NCBI GenBank assembly: GCA_030278955.1
Contig: JAOANR010000003.1
Coordinates: 60,443,628-60,507,627 of the forward strand
From: Hygrophila difformis
Taxonomy: Eukaryota > Streptophyta > Magnoliopsida > Lamiales > Acanthaceae
Reading direction: 5' to 3'
Length of the DNA stretch: 64,000 bases
Numbering within the stretch: position 1 is the stretch's first letter; every line of letters begins with the position of its first letter. The notes beneath the pieces are model-generated. The model worked only from the letters and a program-made list of their open reading frames with translations, made no database searches and was not told the DNA's origin. A program made the position numbers and the translations under genes. Shown here piece after piece: positions 9,970 through 21,233 of the stretch.

Positions 9970-12255
9970 AACATGTTCGGAAGCTTGATTACAATGACAG
10001 GGCAGTGGGGAGGCAAGCCAGCTACACACATTGGGACATAGTCTCACCATGTTGGAAACAATCATGTGTTTAAGAATGTCCCATTTGGACATAAATATCC
10101 CATTAATTGTCCACATGATTATTTTAATTTCAGAAGTTGGATTTTAAATTATGGTGGATGAGGAATGGGGTGACGAAATTGCTCTAATCATTGAGACAAA
10201 TTGCATTAGGTTTTTGAGAAAAGCATTGAAAGGAGGGGAAGAAACAGACAAAACTTCAATTTTTTTCATTACATGGGAATAAAAATGAACAATTAATTTG
10301 CTAAGTGGGATGGCCAAATTGAACCCCGGAAATATCTATTTTGGATTAAGGATCTATTCTTTTTGTCTGGTGTAATTGATTCTAGTCTGGCTTGATTAAA
10401 ATTTGATATAGTCTGATATTATTCATAGCTTTTAACACTCTTTGAAATGTTAAAGATGACATTTTTATACTTGTTTGATAAAATATTCGATATCTTTTTT
10501 TTGCTGAACAAAATATTTGATATTTGAACAGTACACAATTGAATAAATTGAATTTGATCCAACTGGTAATATTTTCAATATTCAAACAGATCGACACCAG
10601 GCTACTTATTTAATTAGAGATGTGTTTCACCTATAAATTAACACAGCTCAATTGTCCCAATAAATTTCACAATTTGCAGAACAAGTTGTCGTAAAAAAGG
10701 TTATGTTAGGATCCAAGTATTAATAGTATATTATTGATTGATCCAAGAGGCAATAGTTGCAGCATTAGTTTCAATAAGTCTGGATATGATCAGAAAATGA
10801 TGCAACAACATGATCGAATCAATGACAGTAAAAAATTACTCAAGAAGCTCGACTCTATATACAATAATGCCGACATAATTGCATTTTCTGTTACCATTGG
10901 ACACCATATAGAAGTATTATTCATCAAGACAGAAAAAGGGAGAGACAAGTGGTACTTGTAATAAGGAGGTATCAAGAACGTGGATTTGTACTGCAAAGTA
11001 CAACGACATGACAAATGAAGTCCAATACTTCATCTGTTATCGTATAAATGCATCATACATGCACTTCACGCAGTTCAAGACACGTTTTTAAATTTTTTAT
11101 AACTCAAATTGTATATAAGTAAAAATTATAAAAATTTGATATTCTAAAACTATGTGATTAGACAAATCTAACAAGATCTCACATGACTATGTTTTTTTCT
11201 TATATAATTATGTCTAATAAATTAGATAAAATTACCCAATGAATAGTTACTACTATTCAAATGGTCCACTTATACGAGAACGGGTAGTAATACTACTCAA
11301 AGCTTTTGTCAAATTAATCAATCTCTCTCCTGTCCCATTTCGCAAAATCAAAGCATACAAATCAGGGCAGGCTGGCATGTCGATTGTCGCCCAACTTACC
11401 TCCAATTATTGTCAATCCTATAAATAAACTAGTAATAGGATATCATTTCAAGATCTCTTTTTCCTTGTATCCACACCGTGCATTCATTGTATGAATCATT
11501 CTACATTCTTTTTCTTCTTTTCTGTTTTTTTTTCCCCTTTTTAAGCCGAAGCTAGAGAAATGCATCATTCTACTTGGATCCCCATAAAAATAAATAAAAA
11601 AAAAAGAACAAAAAAAAAGGCATGGATTGTAAACTTATTACGAGGAGGAAAAGAAGAGGGAAAATTTCCATTTGGATCAATCAAAAAGGACCGCAAATGA
11701 AATTGTAATTGTCATATAATTCAAAGTTCAGTAAATTGTTGTTTAAATATTTTAGATAATACTACTTACTGCACAATATATCGTCAAAAATAAAATATAA
11801 ATAAATGAAATTCCTTTAATTTATAGCAAGACAAATAGACAATGAATAGTAAAGATACACATTAAACTATAGGTAGTGTACTACTATTATGCATAGGCAT
11901 TAGGCATAATAATGTTTAGCATTCAAAAGAAGCCCAACACACATATGCGTGCAAGAACAAAAAGACTGGGCTATAAACTGATCCTGGCCTGCCTATATGG
12001 GCTGTCCTCTTTAATTTTCCCCCAGTTTTGTCGTCTACTTTTTTCTTTCTTTTTTTTTTTAATTTTTATTTTTGTTTTTGGACAAATTGTAAATTTATTT
12101 AAACGGACATGTTGGTATGCGGATTTTCCATATTCACATTGTGTGGAATGATATCGTTACCGTGATCCATTTTATCATATAACGGTTGAAATTATTTGGA
12201 GGGTTAGTTTCGTAATTTTACATGTTAGGTATTTAATGTGTTGACGCAACATAAG
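9970..12255. other. intergenic, no firm gene
   Basis: AT-rich DNA. A frame at about 10740-10961 (+) could encode some 70 aa but has no start context or family I recognise, so it is at most a gene fragment. Homopolymer runs occur at about 11590-11620 and 12040-12070. Confidence 0.4.
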
Positions 12256-12540
12256 TTATACAATTCAGCAACATGACATACACAACTCAGCGACGGAGCC
12301 AATCCAATTCAGCGACGCGGCCTATGCAATTCAGCGACATTATTATGTTCATCTCAGCGACAAGGTTCTATGCATTTGAACAAATCTCGGCGACGGAGCG
12401 TTCACAATTCAGCAACATGGCCAATGCAATTCAGCGACATGGCCAACACAATTCAGCGATTTGATATAGTACTTCTTAGCAACATGCGATAGTATATTCC
12501 AGTGATATGTTATGCTTATCTCAGCGACATATTTTCGTGA
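12256..12540 (+). repeat. degenerate minisatellite, CAATTCAGCGACATGGCC-type unit
   Basis: About a dozen diverged units share (A/T)TCAGCGACA or TCAGCAACATG, spaced mostly 18-25 bp apart. They could be read as a short repetitive protein on the plus strand, but nothing else supports coding. No flanking transposon ends are identified. Confidence 0.6.
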
Positions 12541-13806
12541 TTTTGGTAAGTAAAGAAACGGTTATATTTTTTAGACAATAATACCCTTACCAATTTATGA
12601 CCGTCCGATTGAAATCAATGGTCCACATTCACGTGCGGACGTACGGACATATTGAAATGTCCGCACCTTAACCACACCCTTATTTAAAACCTTTCTAATT
12701 GAACGAAGATTGGAAATGGATGAAACCACTTTGATATAAGATAAAGAGTCATCAAAAATATGTTGGATCCACCACTCTCCATGGAGGTTATTCATTAGAC
12801 CATAAGGTGTCCGTAGACGACCGGATGGAAAGAATTAAATTATTTGGAACTCTCACTCTTTTGTATTGATGAATGATTAGTTGTGATTAGATAGTAGGTT
12901 GAAGCACCATCATCATGATTAAGGAAGTTTTCTAGTACAATAAAAACTAATCCGATTACGGTGCAGAATCTTTTTTCCATGGATCGGCGTCGTTTAAACA
13001 ACCCATGCTCAATTCGGTTACGGTACAACCCTTTCTAGAACCTTCAGGTACAGACATTACAAAAAATGCATCTCGCATCACATAAACACTTCTCTGAGCA
13101 TTACATTTTTGGCATCACACAACACATGTCTCTCAACACACAAAATACACCATTCCATATATCACACAACACAACTCTCACACCACACACATGGTGGCTG
13201 CATGTGCAGCCACCTGCACACTAACACCTTCCAACCCACGCGTATGCACGGGCAAAAAATTCTAATGTTAAAAAGTCCCCAAAATGAGGTATATATGTCA
13301 ACATATTAAAACTTAATACTACATCTAATAAAGAAAAAAGTTGTCACTAATATGTCAATTCATACATGTTATAGTCACTCAATAATCATTACACAAATAT
13401 TTAAATCCCTCACATTCGTTATTTCAGGAATTCCATATAATCCATATCCATGAAATTAACATGACTCTTTATTTAAAAAAGGACTCATGTTTCATCTTAG
13501 TTTCTTTTTATAGAGTTAAGACTTAAGACCTTTTCGGTTTTTTTGATATTGATATGATCAATTATATTGGAGTGATCCATAAGACTTCACGAAGTTTCAA
13601 TATGCATGAGGGATTAACTTGAAAATTCGTAAAGAAAAATAAAAAATTAAAAATTAAAAAATTAAAAATTAAAAATTCTAACATATATAATCATGAATAA
13701 GATAAAAAAAATAAATAGATATATAAAATTATTCTGTCCCCCATATTTTTAAATGATTAATTTTTGGCTCAACGAGACTGGGATACACGGTAAATCCAAC
13801 GATATA
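12541..13806. other. intergenic, no gene seen
   Basis: It contains CACA-rich simple sequence (about 13060-13230), with a GGTGGCTGCATGTGCAGCCACC inverted repeat at about 13193-13214, and AAAATT-rich low complexity near 13640-13680. Confidence 0.4.
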
Positions 13807-14128
13807 CTCCCTCAGTTTTTTATTTGTTGCACCATTTGGGAATATGCTACTGTTCATATACATATTTTGGTATAAAATTTTATCATAGATTCATCGTTAT
13901 ACAATTTAAAATGTAGCCAAGTGGATTTTGTTAGATTTGTCTCGTCGTGTAGTTTTAAAATATCGAATTATTAGTTCTTCTTCTCCGACGTTTTAACGTC
14001 ACCGTTATCCAAAAATAAATATCGAATTATTAGAATTTTTACTATTACCGAACTTATGTTATTAATGATTCAAAATGTAAATTGAATTTCTACACTGTGG
14101 ATCCGTAGCAAATTTTTAAAAACGGGAG
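13807..14128. mobile_element. Stowaway-like MITE with internal duplication
   Basis: Ends CTCCCTCAG and CGGGAG with TA flanks. The interior matches the family, but 17 bp ending TATCGAATTATTAG occur twice (about 13958-13974 and 14017-14033) around a 42-bp insert that contains ACGTTTTAACGT. Confidence 0.65.
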
Positions 14129-14410
14129 TATATATAGTAGTATAAAATTAGCTATGTGCTCCCTATAATAAATAAATAAATAAAATATAGGTAGCAATAT
14201 ATAGGGTAACGGCCTAACGGGTAACCCATCACCATAATAAAAGAAACAACAATAATAGCAACACAGGTTGGAAACCGGTGGGTGGGGGAAGGGAAGGGAG
14301 GGAAACCATTTACTTCACTACTTTACTTATTCTTACCCTCAATATAATTTGCAAAAATATTTTAATTGACATCTTCACCGTCACCGACACTCATCTTTTT
14401 ACATCAAAAC

Positions 14411-14411
14411 A

Positions 14412-14461
<50 letters not shown>

Positions 14462-14483
14462 GAAGAAGAAGAAGAAGAAGAAG
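14411..14483. repeat. compound microsatellite (AAT)n-(AAG)n
   Basis: About 16 AAT units run directly into about 7 AAG units. The poly-Ile/poly-Arg frame drawn through it is an artefact. Confidence 0.9.
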
Positions 14484-14570
14484 CAATTGTTTATTTTATG
14501 TACTAATATTGTTGAAAGTTTTTGAAGTATTGGACCATTGCTAAAGTACAACAAATTAAACTCTTGCACG

Positions 14571-15338
14571 TAGGGGTGTTAATGAGCCAGGATAGTTCGC
14601 GAACAGTTCGAGCTCGGTTCGGTCAAAATTCGACTCGAATAGGCTCGACTCGAGTTCGAGTTCGACTCGAATAATTTACAAACCAAGCCGAACACCTTTG
14701 AGTTCGGCTCGAAAAGCTCGCGAACAGACTCGTGTTCTATTAACTTATAATACAAATCTCATACAATACATGTCTTTTGAAATGTATTTACTAATACTAT
14801 ATTTGTTTAGACTTTAAAATAAATAAAATAAATCTAGAGTCTAGGACTATTTTTCCGATATGTCTACTCTATTCAATTAATGCATCTCCTTTTAAAGGAG
14901 TGTGAAATGAAAGAAGTATTTATTTATTAGTAAATATATTTATTTTTATACATATATATATTTATTAGCAAATATAGAGGTTATATAAAACATTAAAAGT
15001 TAAAGTGTGTCTGGATCAAATATGACATAATTTTATTGGGATAGATGGAATAATTTTTAAATTATAAATATATTTTTAAAATTATTTAAATATATAGATT
15101 AAATAAAATATACATAATTTATATGCAATATATATTAAATATAACTTTTTTTTATAAATTATGTGAAAATGAAAAATGAGACTGTTCGAGCTCGGCTCGA
15201 TTTCGTCAAAGCTCGGTCAACGCTCGGCTCGAAGTAGCTCGGTCAATGCTCGGCTCGGTCAAAGCTCGGCTTGAATTCATACGAGCTCAAGCCGAGCTCA
15301 CCAGTGTTCGGTTTCAGTTCGGCTCGTTAACACCCCTA
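14571..15338. mobile_element. hAT-type non-autonomous element, 768 bp
   Basis: Terminal inverted repeats TAGGGGTGTTAATGAGCC and (right end) GGCTCGTTAACACCCCTA are flanked by 8-bp repeats CTTGCACG and CTTGCACC, one mismatch apart. Both arms are packed with GCTCGGCTCGA-type motifs (14590-14735 and 15180-15330), and the core is very AT-rich. There is no transposase. The 8-bp duplication and terminal sequence fit hAT. Confidence 0.8.
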
Positions 15339-15346
15339 CTTGCACC

Positions 15347-16670
15347 GCCAATTTGACCGTAAAATAAAAATTTATTCACCCCAAAACGTTAATGTAATCA
15401 AAACATTAAGAAATGGACACAACTTTAATAATGAATCCTTAAATATCATTACATGTGGTGTCTTTTGCTTGTGATATCAGCAATGTGCATCTATTCAATT
15501 CATTATCTAGTTTTAACATATGACAATAATGTCCTTTTTTTAATTTTGTATTACTAACATAGATACACACCACCCATACCTCAACCACATATAATCCTAC
15601 TGATTGTGTATATATATAAGTAAATCACTATTTATTTCTTAAATAAGTAATCCTCAAGGCACTGACCGTGGTCATATCAAATCATTGTTAGACAAATTTT
15701 TAAAGACATCACTGTGCATTTCATTTCACCCAATTTAAATAATCCATATTTATTACTAATACTTCTTAATTCATTGTACATCACGAGACTATGGCTATAT
15801 GTACCATGTAAGTGTATAAATTTAATTAAAATTAGTACTCCTATTAATTCTACTATAATAGAGTTAGGTCAGCAACTAAAAGAAATTGCCAATCTTTCCT
15901 AACCTAACCAAAAACAAATTATTGCGAATAAACATAGCAAAAAAGCTACTTTGGGTTAATACATTCGATTCCAACTCAATTCCTAGGCGGCAAATCACAT
16001 TTATATTGAGTAATATACAGTCACATGGGTACTAATTTAAGTCTTTTTTTTTTTTAACGTCTTACTAGTAATAATTCTATTCAATGAATACACTACAGAA
16101 CTCTCTTAATTCTCTTGCAATCCCAAAAATTAACGTGCATTTAATTCAATGAATTTTCAATTAATTAAATTCTAGATTTGTCCTTGACTAGATACAAAAA
16201 TTTCTACCATGCATTACATGCTTGATACATGAATCATCAACTTTTTTTTTTTTTTTGTAATTTGTAGGGAAAAAAATTACTTAAAAAATATTATTATTAA
16301 AATTGAATCTCCAATTGCATTATTCAAATTGAATGTATTTCCATATAATCCACAACCAGCATTGAACATGTTTAGGAGCAAGCGAATTCCCTAACGGATA
16401 CTTGATGATGGTTTTTGAATATTTGAAATTGGAATTATTATTATTTTCTATTTTAAAAAGTTACTATAGATGCATGGTAGATTATGATTTTTGGATGAAT
16501 CAGAAAAATAGAGAGATTGCCTAAAGCAAAACCTTGAAAATCAAAGAGTTTACCGCGTAGAAAAATGGTAGCAAAGCTTGTACATAACTTTTGTACCACA
16601 TAAATTTATAACTATTTTGGGTACAAAAAAAAATTATAAGTTGTAATTTTCATATATCCAAAAACAATTA
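15347..16670. other. intergenic, no gene seen
   Basis: AT-rich with several homopolymer runs. No element ends or coding frames are recognised. Confidence 0.45.
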
Positions 16671-16928
16671 TTTCCTCTGTCTCATTCTAATTGTCACGTT
16701 TGACTTTTTAACACTATTCAATGTTTAACTTTGACTCAAATTTTTATCATAGTTATGCAAGAAAAATATAGTCAAGTGAGATCTCATTAGATTCATCTAA
16801 TCTTGTAGTTTTAGAATATCAAATTTTTATATTTTTTTCTCATACACAATTTAAGTTATTAACCGTTAAAAATATGAATCAGCATGCGTGCTCAATGGGT
16901 CCGTACAAAAAACAGTGAGACGGGGAAG
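16671..16928. mobile_element. Stowaway-like MITE, type A
   Basis: Ends TTTCCTCTGTCTC and GAGACGGGGAAG with TA on both sides. 258 bp. The interior is close to 7327-7585. Confidence 0.75.
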
Positions 16929-17245
16929 TATATCTATTCTTTAAAATATCCAATCATACATTGCGTTATACCACCAAATTAAAGAACAAAAATAAACAAA
17001 TGGATTGGATGAACTAATGTTTTAGGTGAATACCAGGGTATCATCAGGCCACATTGAACCCAAAACTAATCCCTCAAGTATCTGCAAGGACAATTAAGGG
17101 CGCATCTCCCAAAGCTTTAATTAAATGGTTGAAAGATTGTCAATTAAATACATGTTCATTAAAACTATCACTAATATTAATCAATTAAAGACTTATCTAC
17201 TGAGCAACAATTAGGAATGATTAATTTGATTTTGATTTGTTATTA

Positions 17246-18278
17246 GGAAAAAAAAGCCAAATATATCCTTTTTGTTTTAAAAAAAGTCAAATCTATCCTT
17301 TTTTTATTTTATTACCGAATTTATCCTCTACATATGCTAATTATATCCGAAAATATCCTAAATTCACTAATCGTGGAATGGCTGCTGATGTGGCAATAAA
17401 TTAACTTAAACCCTACATGCTGGATGGGATTTGAAGTGTCTCTCAATTAGGGTTGGAAAAAATACCGAGTATACCGCATACCGCACATACCGTATCGAAA
17501 AAAGAAATATCAAAATTTTCGGTATACCGTAATTTTCGGTACGGTATCATACCAAAAAAAATTCTCCGTACTGTATACCTTACCGAACTTTACGGTATGA
17601 AAAATTTCATACCGTTGCCGTACCGAACATTTCGGTATACCGATCTTCGGTATACCGAAAGTTTCGGTATGAAATATTTCCATACCGACATTCCGGTAAG
17701 TTCGGTATATACCGCTATACCGAACATTCAGTACATACCGACATACCGTATCACGGTATACCGAACATTCACTACATACCGACATACCGGTATTGCGGTA
17801 TATACCGGCATACCGAACTTTCGCTATATACCAACATACCGATATTACGGTATATAACGGTATCACAGTATATACCGAAACCGTGGTATATACCAAAGTT
17901 CGGTCGGTAGCGATATACCGCGGTATCAAAAAATTTATACCGTTACCATACCGAAATCTTACGGTACGGTATGATACCTTACCGAAAATTACGGTATACC
18001 GAAAATTTTGATATTTTCGGTATTTTTTCGATACGGTATGTGCGGTATGCAGTATTCGGTATTTTTCCCCAGCCCTAATTGAGACACACTTCAAATTCGA
18101 TCTAGCGTGTAGGGTTTAAGTTAATTTATTGCCACGCCAGCAGACATTCCACGATTAATGAATTTAGGATATTTCCGGATATAATTAGCATATGTAGAGG
18201 ATAAATTCGGTAATAAAATAGAAAAATGATATATTTGACTTTTTTTTTAAACAAAAAGGATATATTTAGCTTTTTTCC
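17246..18278. mobile_element. foldback MULE-like element built of CGGTATACCG repeats
   Basis: Perfect 10-bp target duplication TTTGTTATTA (17236-17245 and 18279-18288). The ends GGAAAAAAAAGCC and GGCTTTTTTCC-like are inverted, and the arms stay complementary for about 200 bp or more (for example AACTTAAACCCTACATGCTGG against its inverse at about 18105-18125). The centre (17460-18070) is a dense field of CGGTATACCG and near-palindromes, itself symmetrical about roughly 17760. Total 1033 bp, so almost all of it could fold on itself. No transposase. The 10-bp duplication and long inverted arms fit Mutator-like foldback elements. Confidence 0.85.
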
Positions 18279-18288
18279 TTTGTTATTA

Positions 18289-19298
18289 TATAATCAAGGT
18301 GTCTATGTACACAAGATTCACGAGGCTAAGGATCACCTAAAATATTTTTTTAATAAAAAAACAAAAATTAAACATATAATTAGTTATTTTAAAATTTAAA
18401 TTTAATTAAACTCTATAATCTATATGCCACCCAAAAATAGTAACGACATCAGTACCAAACGGGACTCCATTAATTCATTGTTATTCCACGTGTGCATTTT
18501 TTTAGTACTACTTTTTTTTTCGTTTTTTTTTTGGCAACTGACTTCCGTATTAGTACAAATAATCAGTGCCAAACTTTGATGTGGCCAAGGATTAATATTC
18601 ATGAAACTCCTTTTCAATCGTTATATGTTAACATGTTTACATTATTTATCTGCTATACATATAATTAATGGTAATAATATGTGTTAATGTAAAAAAATAC
18701 ACATGTACATAAACAAACATCGTTAATTAATTGAGCTCAATTATCACCTACTCAAACTAATACGACTTATTTAATAACTCTAACTAATCCCTATGTTAAA
18801 AGAGCTGTGTAGCTACTGCGAGCTGCAACTGTAGTTGTTGGGAGCTGTAGCTCTCACTTTTCATATAAGTACTGTTCGATAATTGTAGCTGTTATAAATT
18901 GTAATTTTAAGAGAAAAATTAATTAAGTTGAAAATTATCTTTTGATAGCTCATAAAAGCTACCCAGGGTACCTTATGATTGTAAAGCTTTTCAGAATTAT
19001 AATTCACAGCTAATGTCTTTAAAAGTTAATGTAAAGAACGAGACTATTGTTTTGATATAAAATCTAAAGCTCTCAAAAACTTCCAAACCTGCATGCAGAA
19101 CAGACCCTTAGTATTTTTATTATATTTCTTATCTTATTTATAAATAAATGAATTAGAAAACTTAACGATCAGAATACAATTACACAAGGTACTGGTTGGA
19201 CGGACGGTTGATTTGGTTTCCTAATCCATATTTTTTGGATAATAATAGTACTTCTTAATCCATATGCATAATTACCCACATTTCAAATAATTGCTTCA
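18289..19298. other. intergenic, possible old MITE
   Basis: No gene seen. A segment at about 18790-19110 has many AGCTGTAGCT/TGTAGCTG motifs and ends near CAGAACAGACCCTTAG, and may be a decayed hAT-type MITE. Confidence 0.35.
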
Positions 19299-19472
19299 TA
19301 AAAAAATCGGAAAATTGCAGTTAAATACCCCACTCCAACAATACTGAGACTGTGATACCCCTATACTATAATACTCACATTTCGATACCTCCCCAATATT
19401 TTTGAGTTTCTTTCAAAATTAATAAGTACGAAAAGACTATATTGCCCTTACAACAAAGAAAGAGCGAAATTA

Positions 19473-19730
19473 ATGGGGAAGGGCAGCAGAGAGAATTCCA
19501 CTTTATGTCACTTCCACCTTGCCTCGGTTTTGAAACTGCCTGAAGAAGTTAATTTTGAGTGCCCACGTCTCCCACCACCGGCGTTCATTACCGGAGGAGT
19601 TAAAGAGGCACAAGCGTTCGTTTCATTTCGCCCAGCAGTTCGTGCGTTTGATTTCGGCTTCCAGTGGAGAATCGAAGTGGAAGAAGCGATTAAAGAGGCT
19701 GAACAATCGAAGAGGAAGGAAGAGTTTTGA
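19473..19730 (+). CDS. short open frame inside the MULE, unknown
   Basis: 85 codons from an ATG just inside the left terminal region. The product has no motif I recognise, and the C-terminal part (IEVEEAIKEAEQSKRK) would be helical. GC content is higher than in the flanks. It may be a remnant of captured or element-encoded sequence and could equally be chance. Confidence 0.25.
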   Translation: MGKGSRENSTLCHFHLASVLKLPEEVNFECPRLPPPAFITGGVKEAQAFVSFRPAVRAFDFGFQWRIEVEEAIKEAEQSKRKEEF

Positions 19731-20566
19731 ATATCCATCGATTTCGGTTCTTCAAAGGTACCAAATTTCCGACTTCATTCTGCAACAGGTGTTTACATCG
19801 ATTTATGGTTGAATGTGTGTTTTGTGGCCTGCGGTGTTGGAAGCTTGGATAGACTTTGAGAATGGGTTTTTTGATAGGTTTGAACCTGGATTTTTGCATT
19901 GAAAGTATAGAGCGGTTGCAGTCGGGCTTTTCTTAGAGGGTTTAGTGTTGCTTTGTTGGACTGTGATTTGCCATTTATTACTGGTATAGCATGAAAATGT
20001 TTGTATTTGTTGTTTGTTGATTGATGCAGTTTGGGTAATTTACATGAAATATTTTGTGCGATACCACGATTCATGTCACAATACACTTGTGTTTGTTGTA
20101 GTTTTTGAGATACCATGGAGATTCATGAGGTACACCACTGTTTTGGGGTTGATTTTGTGCAGTTTGGCGAATAGAAATGGCTAGGGATGAGTATGTTTGA
20201 GATACCACAGTGTTTGTGGAATACACCACTGTTATTGGACTTGATTTTGTGAATCTTAGTGAATTGAATAGAGATGAGTATGTTTGATTTTGGTGTGTGT
20301 GTTTCGATAGCAGTGATTCTAGTGAATATTAGAATGTTTTTGGCATGGTTTTGTCCACTCCGTTGAATAGAAAATAATAATAATGTTGTATATGGTGTTT
20401 TGGGAATTAAGAGTAATATGTGTTGGTGTCACTTTATTTTACCATCAGTGTTTTGAATTACTTGTCCATTGTTCTAGGAGTGTAGTATCGTTCATTATCT
20501 TGTCCAGTACTCCATGTTATGTTCGTCGAAATAGTGATGATTAGTGGATTTGGCAGGCAACGAACG

Positions 20567-20749
20567 AATGGCACCGAAAATGAAAGGAGCTGTGAAGAAA
20601 GAGACGAAGAAGGGAACGAAGAAGGGAATAGACGGTGGGGCAGATATAACTGCCAGGTGCAGCCTTAACGTGCTGCACGATGCCATGGCGGACAATGCGA
20701 ATGTCAGCCCTGTGACCGCATTCACACCGTATGCCGCGCGGAAATCGTA
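20567..20749 (+). pseudogene. MULE-internal Lys-rich frame, possible fragment of an element gene
   Basis: Starts M-A-P-K-M-K-G with a run of K/T/G residues, then ITARCSLNVLHDAMADN. The RCS motif faintly recalls a domain seen in Ulp1-type transposon proteins of plants, but the match is too short to rely on. It ends after about 60 codons. An AG just upstream (about 20555) could be a splice acceptor. Confidence 0.25.
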
Positions 20750-21233
20750 AATCCATAGTATCTAGTGTGTGTCGATCGGCCGCCACTCTTCCAGCTGTGT
20801 TTTGAGAATTCCTGCCGCTATAATCCATCGCTTCTGGATTTAGATTGCTAAAGGCAAAAAAATGTTAGAGTGTTAGAAAGAGGGATGCTCTGAAAATTAT
20901 GGTGGATGGATAGGTTATATAGAGATTGGAGGCTTTGGAGACCAGTAATGAGGGGTCAAAATTGGGAAGTGTGAGAATGACATAAAGTTACTTTTCAGAG
21001 ATTCTTCTCTGCACTTGGCAGATTTCCTGCAAGAAATGAAGTCATGAATTGATGGTTGGTGGTCCCATCTGTACTAATTGAGGGAAAATCCATGAGCCAA
21101 TACCGTCCTTTCATTTGGTACCAACCTTTCCCTATGATAGCACCATACATGACGAATAGGAATATTATTATGATTGTTACTGATTCGTTGTGGTCCGAAC
21201 TATATTTGTTTGTTCATAATCTACCCTTGATAA

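Noticed and set aside
10734..10961. 75-codon frame, plus strand
   Set aside because: Begins at a non-ATG codon, no promoter, no recognised family; left as a possible fragment only.
14278..14544. Frame with poly-Ile and poly-Arg
   Set aside because: Translation of the (AAT)n-(AAG)n microsatellite.
17453..18094. Open frames of 134 and 194 codons on both strands
   Set aside because: They run through CGGTATACCG repeats of the foldback element; the repeated Tyr-Arg-Ile products are an effect of the palindromes.
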